Shown here piece by piece: positions 6,657 to 8,032 of a stretch of 8,032 bases of DNA (the first letter of the stretch is position 1; each line of letters begins with the position of its first letter). Location: NCBI GenBank assembly GCA_937942205.1, contig CALDFO010000412.1:1-8032 (forward strand), read 5' to 3'. Made by a program: the position numbers and the translations under genes. The notes under the pieces are model-generated. The model worked only from the letters and a program-made list of their open reading frames with translations, had not been told where the DNA came from and ran no database searches. This DNA is from an uncultured Alphaproteobacteria bacterium (lineage in GTDB: Bacteria > Pseudomonadota > Alphaproteobacteria > Micropepsales > Micropepsaceae).

Positions 6657-6674
6657 GGCAAGCGTCAGCTTGCC
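6657..6674 (-). other. Small hairpin around the gcrA stop codon
   Basis: GGCAAGC (6657-6663) and GCTTGCC (6668-6674) form a perfect 7-bp stem with a 4-nt loop that contains most of the gcrA stop codon (6665-6667). No T-tract follows on the minus strand, so it is not a standard terminator. It could protect the 3' end of the mRNA or be chance. Confidence 0.45.
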
Positions 6675-7129
6675 ATTCGACCTTTGTCCTTCTCGCGGCG
6701 CGTCTGCTGCGGCTGATAGGCCTTGCGGGCATGGGCCTCGCAATAGGGCGAGCCCGATTTGGGGCTGCGGCCGCAGAAATGGAACTCGGTGGCGGCGGGA
6801 TCGCCGATCGGCCAGCGGCACATGCGGTCGCTGATGGTCAGGACGGTGGCGTGGCTGCCGTCTTCGAAGGTCAGAGGGTCTTCCTCCACCACCGGAATGG
6901 CGGGGACATGGGCGCGCACGCTGGGCACCTTGGGCGCCATGGGCAGGCGCGGGCGTTCGCTGCGGGACGGACTGGCGCGGCCCGCCAGGCCCAGCCGGTG
7001 CACCTTGCCGATCACGGCGTTGCGGGTTACTCCGCCCAGGGCGCGGGCGATCTGGCTGGCCGAAAGGCCCTCGGTCCACAATGTCTTGAGCTGCTCGACC
7101 CGGTCATCCGACCAGTTTACCGTCGTCAT
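6665..7129 (-). CDS. gcrA: Cell-cycle regulator GcrA
   Basis: A 154-residue protein with the two-part layout of GcrA. An N-terminal helix-turn-helix region (residues 6-48, WSDDRVEQLKTLW then SASQIARALGGVTRNAVIGK) binds DNA. A Pro/Arg/Ser-rich linker (about 51-95) follows. The C-terminal domain is conserved (about 103-140: CRWPIGDP, FHFCGRSP, PYCEAHARKAYQP), with Cys104, Cys119, Cys130 and His133 conspicuous. In Caulobacter, GcrA binds sigma70-holoenzyme and stimulates promoters carrying CcrM-methylated GANTC sites, controlling cell division and polarity genes. The start is ATG 7129, because AAAGGAG (7138-7144) lies 8 nt upstream and the N-terminus then fits the family; an in-frame ATG at 7168 would add 13 residues ahead of that ribosome site. 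Length is slightly below Caulobacter GcrA (about 173). It is divergent from argD and followed by a REP pair and the peroxidase gene. Confidence 0.94.
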   Translation of the reverse strand: MTTVNWSDDRVEQLKTLWTEGLSASQIARALGGVTRNAVIGKVHRLGLAGRASPSRSERPRLPMAPKVPSVRAHVPAIPVVEEDPLTFEDGSHATVLTISDRMCRWPIGDPAATEFHFCGRSPKSGSPYCEAHARKAYQPQQTRREKDKGRMAS

Positions 7130-7177
7130 GGTTGTCGCTCCTTTGGCGGGGCGTCGCGGCGTCCCCATTCACAAAAT

Positions 7178-7205
7178 ACAGTATCCGCCGCGCCGTTCCG
7201 CACAA
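7178..7205 (-). promoter_or_regulatory. Candidate gcrA promoter
   Basis: Reading the minus strand, TTGTGC (7200-7205) and TACTGT (7178-7183) are spaced by 16 bp and lie about 50 bp before the gcrA ATG. Both hexamers are weak matches to sigma70 consensus, as expected for a regulated promoter. This is the AT-richest patch of the intergenic region. Confidence 0.35.
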
Positions 7206-7210
7206 GCACT

Positions 7211-7253
7211 ACGGGGCGGCCCCAAGCCCTTGTCCACATGATTCCCGCCCCGT
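7211..7253. repeat. 9-bp inverted repeat flanking the DnaA/GANTC site
   Basis: ACGGGGCGG (7211-7219) and CCGCCCCGT (7245-7253) are perfect reverse complements with a 25-bp spacer that contains the DnaA-like box and the GANTC site. It could be an operator or chance in GC-rich sequence. Confidence 0.4.
7230..7244. promoter_or_regulatory. DnaA-box-like site next to a GANTC methylation site
   Basis: TTGTCCACA at 7230-7238 differs from the DnaA box TTATCCACA at one position. One base later, GATTC (7240-7244) is a GANTC site, the target of the CcrM methyltransferase in alphaproteobacteria. The pair lies about 25 bp upstream of the candidate gcrA -35 and about 50 bp upstream of the argD promoter. 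In Caulobacter, DnaA activates gcrA and methylation state affects cell-cycle promoters, so a regulatory role is plausible but inferred. Confidence 0.45.
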
Positions 7254-7292
7254 CATGAGCCGCCGGAGGGGCCGGAATGCGCCGGGCCGGGG

Positions 7293-7321
7293 TTGAGAAA
7301 GCACCCTCAAAAGCGGATAAA
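7293..7321 (+). promoter_or_regulatory. Sigma70-like promoter for argD
   Basis: TTGAGA (7293-7298, five of six consensus bases) and GATAAA (7316-7321, four of six) are separated by the optimal 17 bp. Transcription would start near 7328, giving a leader of about 33 nt before the GTG at 7361. A second, weaker DnaA-like match, CAATCCACA at 7329-7337, covers the likely start point. Confidence 0.65.
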
Positions 7322-7344
7322 CCAGGCGCAATCCACAGTTCCAA

Positions 7345-7351
7345 AAGGGAG
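7345..7351 (+). promoter_or_regulatory. Ribosome binding site for the argD GTG start
   Basis: AAGGGAG lies 9 nt before GTG 7361 and fixes that unusual start codon. A second GANTC site (GATTC, 7351-7355) overlaps its last base. Confidence 0.65.
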
Positions 7352-7360
7352 ATTCGTACC

Positions 7361-8032
7361 GTGTCCGCTTTGTTTCCCACCTATAACCGGACGGATGTCG
7401 CCTTCGTCCGTGGCGAGGGCTCCTGGCTCATTGCCGAGGATGGGACGCGATATCTGGATTTCGGTGCGGGAATCGCCGTCAACGCCTTCGGTTATGCCAA
7501 CCCCAAACTGATCGCCGCCCTGACCGAGCAAGCGCAGCTGCTGTGGCACACCTCCAACCTCTACCGGGTGCCGGGGCAGGAAAGCCTGGCGGCCCGGCTG
7601 GTGGACGCCACCTTCGCCGACGCGGTGTTCTTCACCAATTCCGGCACCGAGGCGATGGAGCTGGCGATCAAGGCCGCCCGGCGCTTTCAGTATGCGGCCG
7701 GCCATCCCGAACGGTTCCATATCGTCACCTTCGAGGGCGCTTTTCACGGCCGCTCCTATGGCGCGCTGAACGCCACCGGCAACGAGAAATACCTGGAAGG
7801 CTTCGGCCCCCGGATGGAGGGCTTCGACCAGGTGCCGGTGGCAAACCGCGAGGCGCTGGACAAGGTCATCGGCCCCCAGACCGCCGCCATTCTGATCGAG
7901 CCGCTGCAGGGCGAGGGCGGGGTGCGCCCGGTCGCGCCGGAATTCCTGCGGCACCTGCGGAAAGTCTGTGACGATCGCGGCCTGCTGCTGATCTTCGACG
8001 AGATCCAGACCGGCGTCGGCCGCACCGGCAAG
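7361..8032 (+). CDS. argD: Acetylornithine aminotransferase ArgD (N-terminal 224 residues, cut by window edge)
   Basis: The frame is open from GTG 7361 to the right edge, giving 224 of the roughly 390-400 residues usual for ArgD. It is a class-III PLP-dependent aminotransferase. [14 protein letters not shown] (from residue 94) contributes to the PLP phosphate site. [13 protein letters not shown] (from 124) contains the Phe-His-Gly-Arg turn that stacks on the cofactor ring. [12 protein letters not shown] (from 212) carries Asp213, which contacts the pyridine nitrogen. The lysine forming the Schiff base lies beyond the window. The enzyme converts N-acetylglutamate semialdehyde to N-acetylornithine in arginine biosynthesis, and many ArgDs also serve in lysine synthesis. 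The start [20 protein letters not shown] is typical of alphaproteobacterial ArgD. Ornithine or succinylornithine aminotransferase are alternatives, but the compact N-terminus favours ArgD. From memory, argD beside gcrA, often followed by argF, recurs in this class. Confidence 0.92.
   Translation, partial: MSALFPTYNRTDVAFVRGEGSWLIAEDGTRYLDFGAGIAVNAFGYANPKLIAALTEQAQLLWHTSNLYRVPGQESLAARLVDATFADAVFFTNSGTEAMELAIKAARRFQYAAGHPERFHIVTFEGAFHGRSYGALNATGNEKYLEGFGPRMEGFDQVPVANREALDKVIGPQTAAILIEPLQGEGGVRPVAPEFLRHLRKVCDDRGLLLIFDEIQTGVGRTGK

Noticed and set aside
6628..6664. Promoter for the peroxidase gene between gcrA and the repeat
   Set aside because: The best minus-strand hexamers (CTTGCC and TAAGGC) are poor, so no promoter can be supported from sequence.

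Overview
The window is high-GC DNA with dense, short-spaced genes and looks like a chromosomal segment of an alphaproteobacterium. The best evidence is a gcrA gene, a cell-cycle regulator essentially confined to that class. A PhoR/PhoU/PhoB block and a dispersed repeat with the core TGAGCTTGTCGAA, familiar from alphaproteobacterial intergenic regions, agree with this. I cannot assign the order or genus. No insertion sequence, phage gene, CRISPR array, tRNA or rRNA is visible.

Positions 1-3116 (+) are the distal end of a chaperone-usher pilus operon of the spore-coat-U (archaic, Csu-like) type. It contains the C-terminal part of a periplasmic chaperone, a complete outer-membrane usher, and a small secreted SCPU-domain subunit whose GTG start overlaps the usher stop. 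The genes are tightly packed (1-nt gap, then an 11-nt overlap), so they are probably one transcript. The main subunit genes are expected to the left of the window.

Positions 3186-5983 (+) are the phosphate-starvation control block phoR, phoU, phoB. phoU and phoB overlap by ATGA. The pstSCAB transporter genes, often found beside phoU or between phoR and phoU in this class, are absent here. Three 7-bp repeats in exact 11-bp phase, resembling a PhoB-binding Pho box, span the phoR stop codon. They suggest that phosphate starvation autoregulates phoU-phoB from a promoter inside the end of phoR. phoR itself has a good -10 hexamer placed so that its mRNA may be leaderless. A strong intrinsic terminator follows phoB.

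Positions 6074-7129 (-) hold gcrA followed by a thioredoxin-type glutathione peroxidase gene, convergent with phoB. Between them is a 70-bp head-to-head pair of REP-like stem-loops. The peroxidase Shine-Dalgarno lies in one arm of that pair. A small hairpin also surrounds the gcrA stop codon.

Positions 7130-7360 are a divergent regulatory region between gcrA (-) and argD (+). It holds a good sigma70-like promoter for argD, a near-consensus DnaA box one base away from a GANTC methylation site, and a flanking 9-bp inverted repeat. argD (acetylornithine aminotransferase, arginine biosynthesis) starts with GTG at 7361 and runs off the right edge.

All gene families here are known. I found no convincing undescribed system. 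The items most worth a second look are regulatory: the triple Pho box, the hairpin over the peroxidase ribosome site, the possible leaderless phoR, and the DnaA/GANTC cluster.
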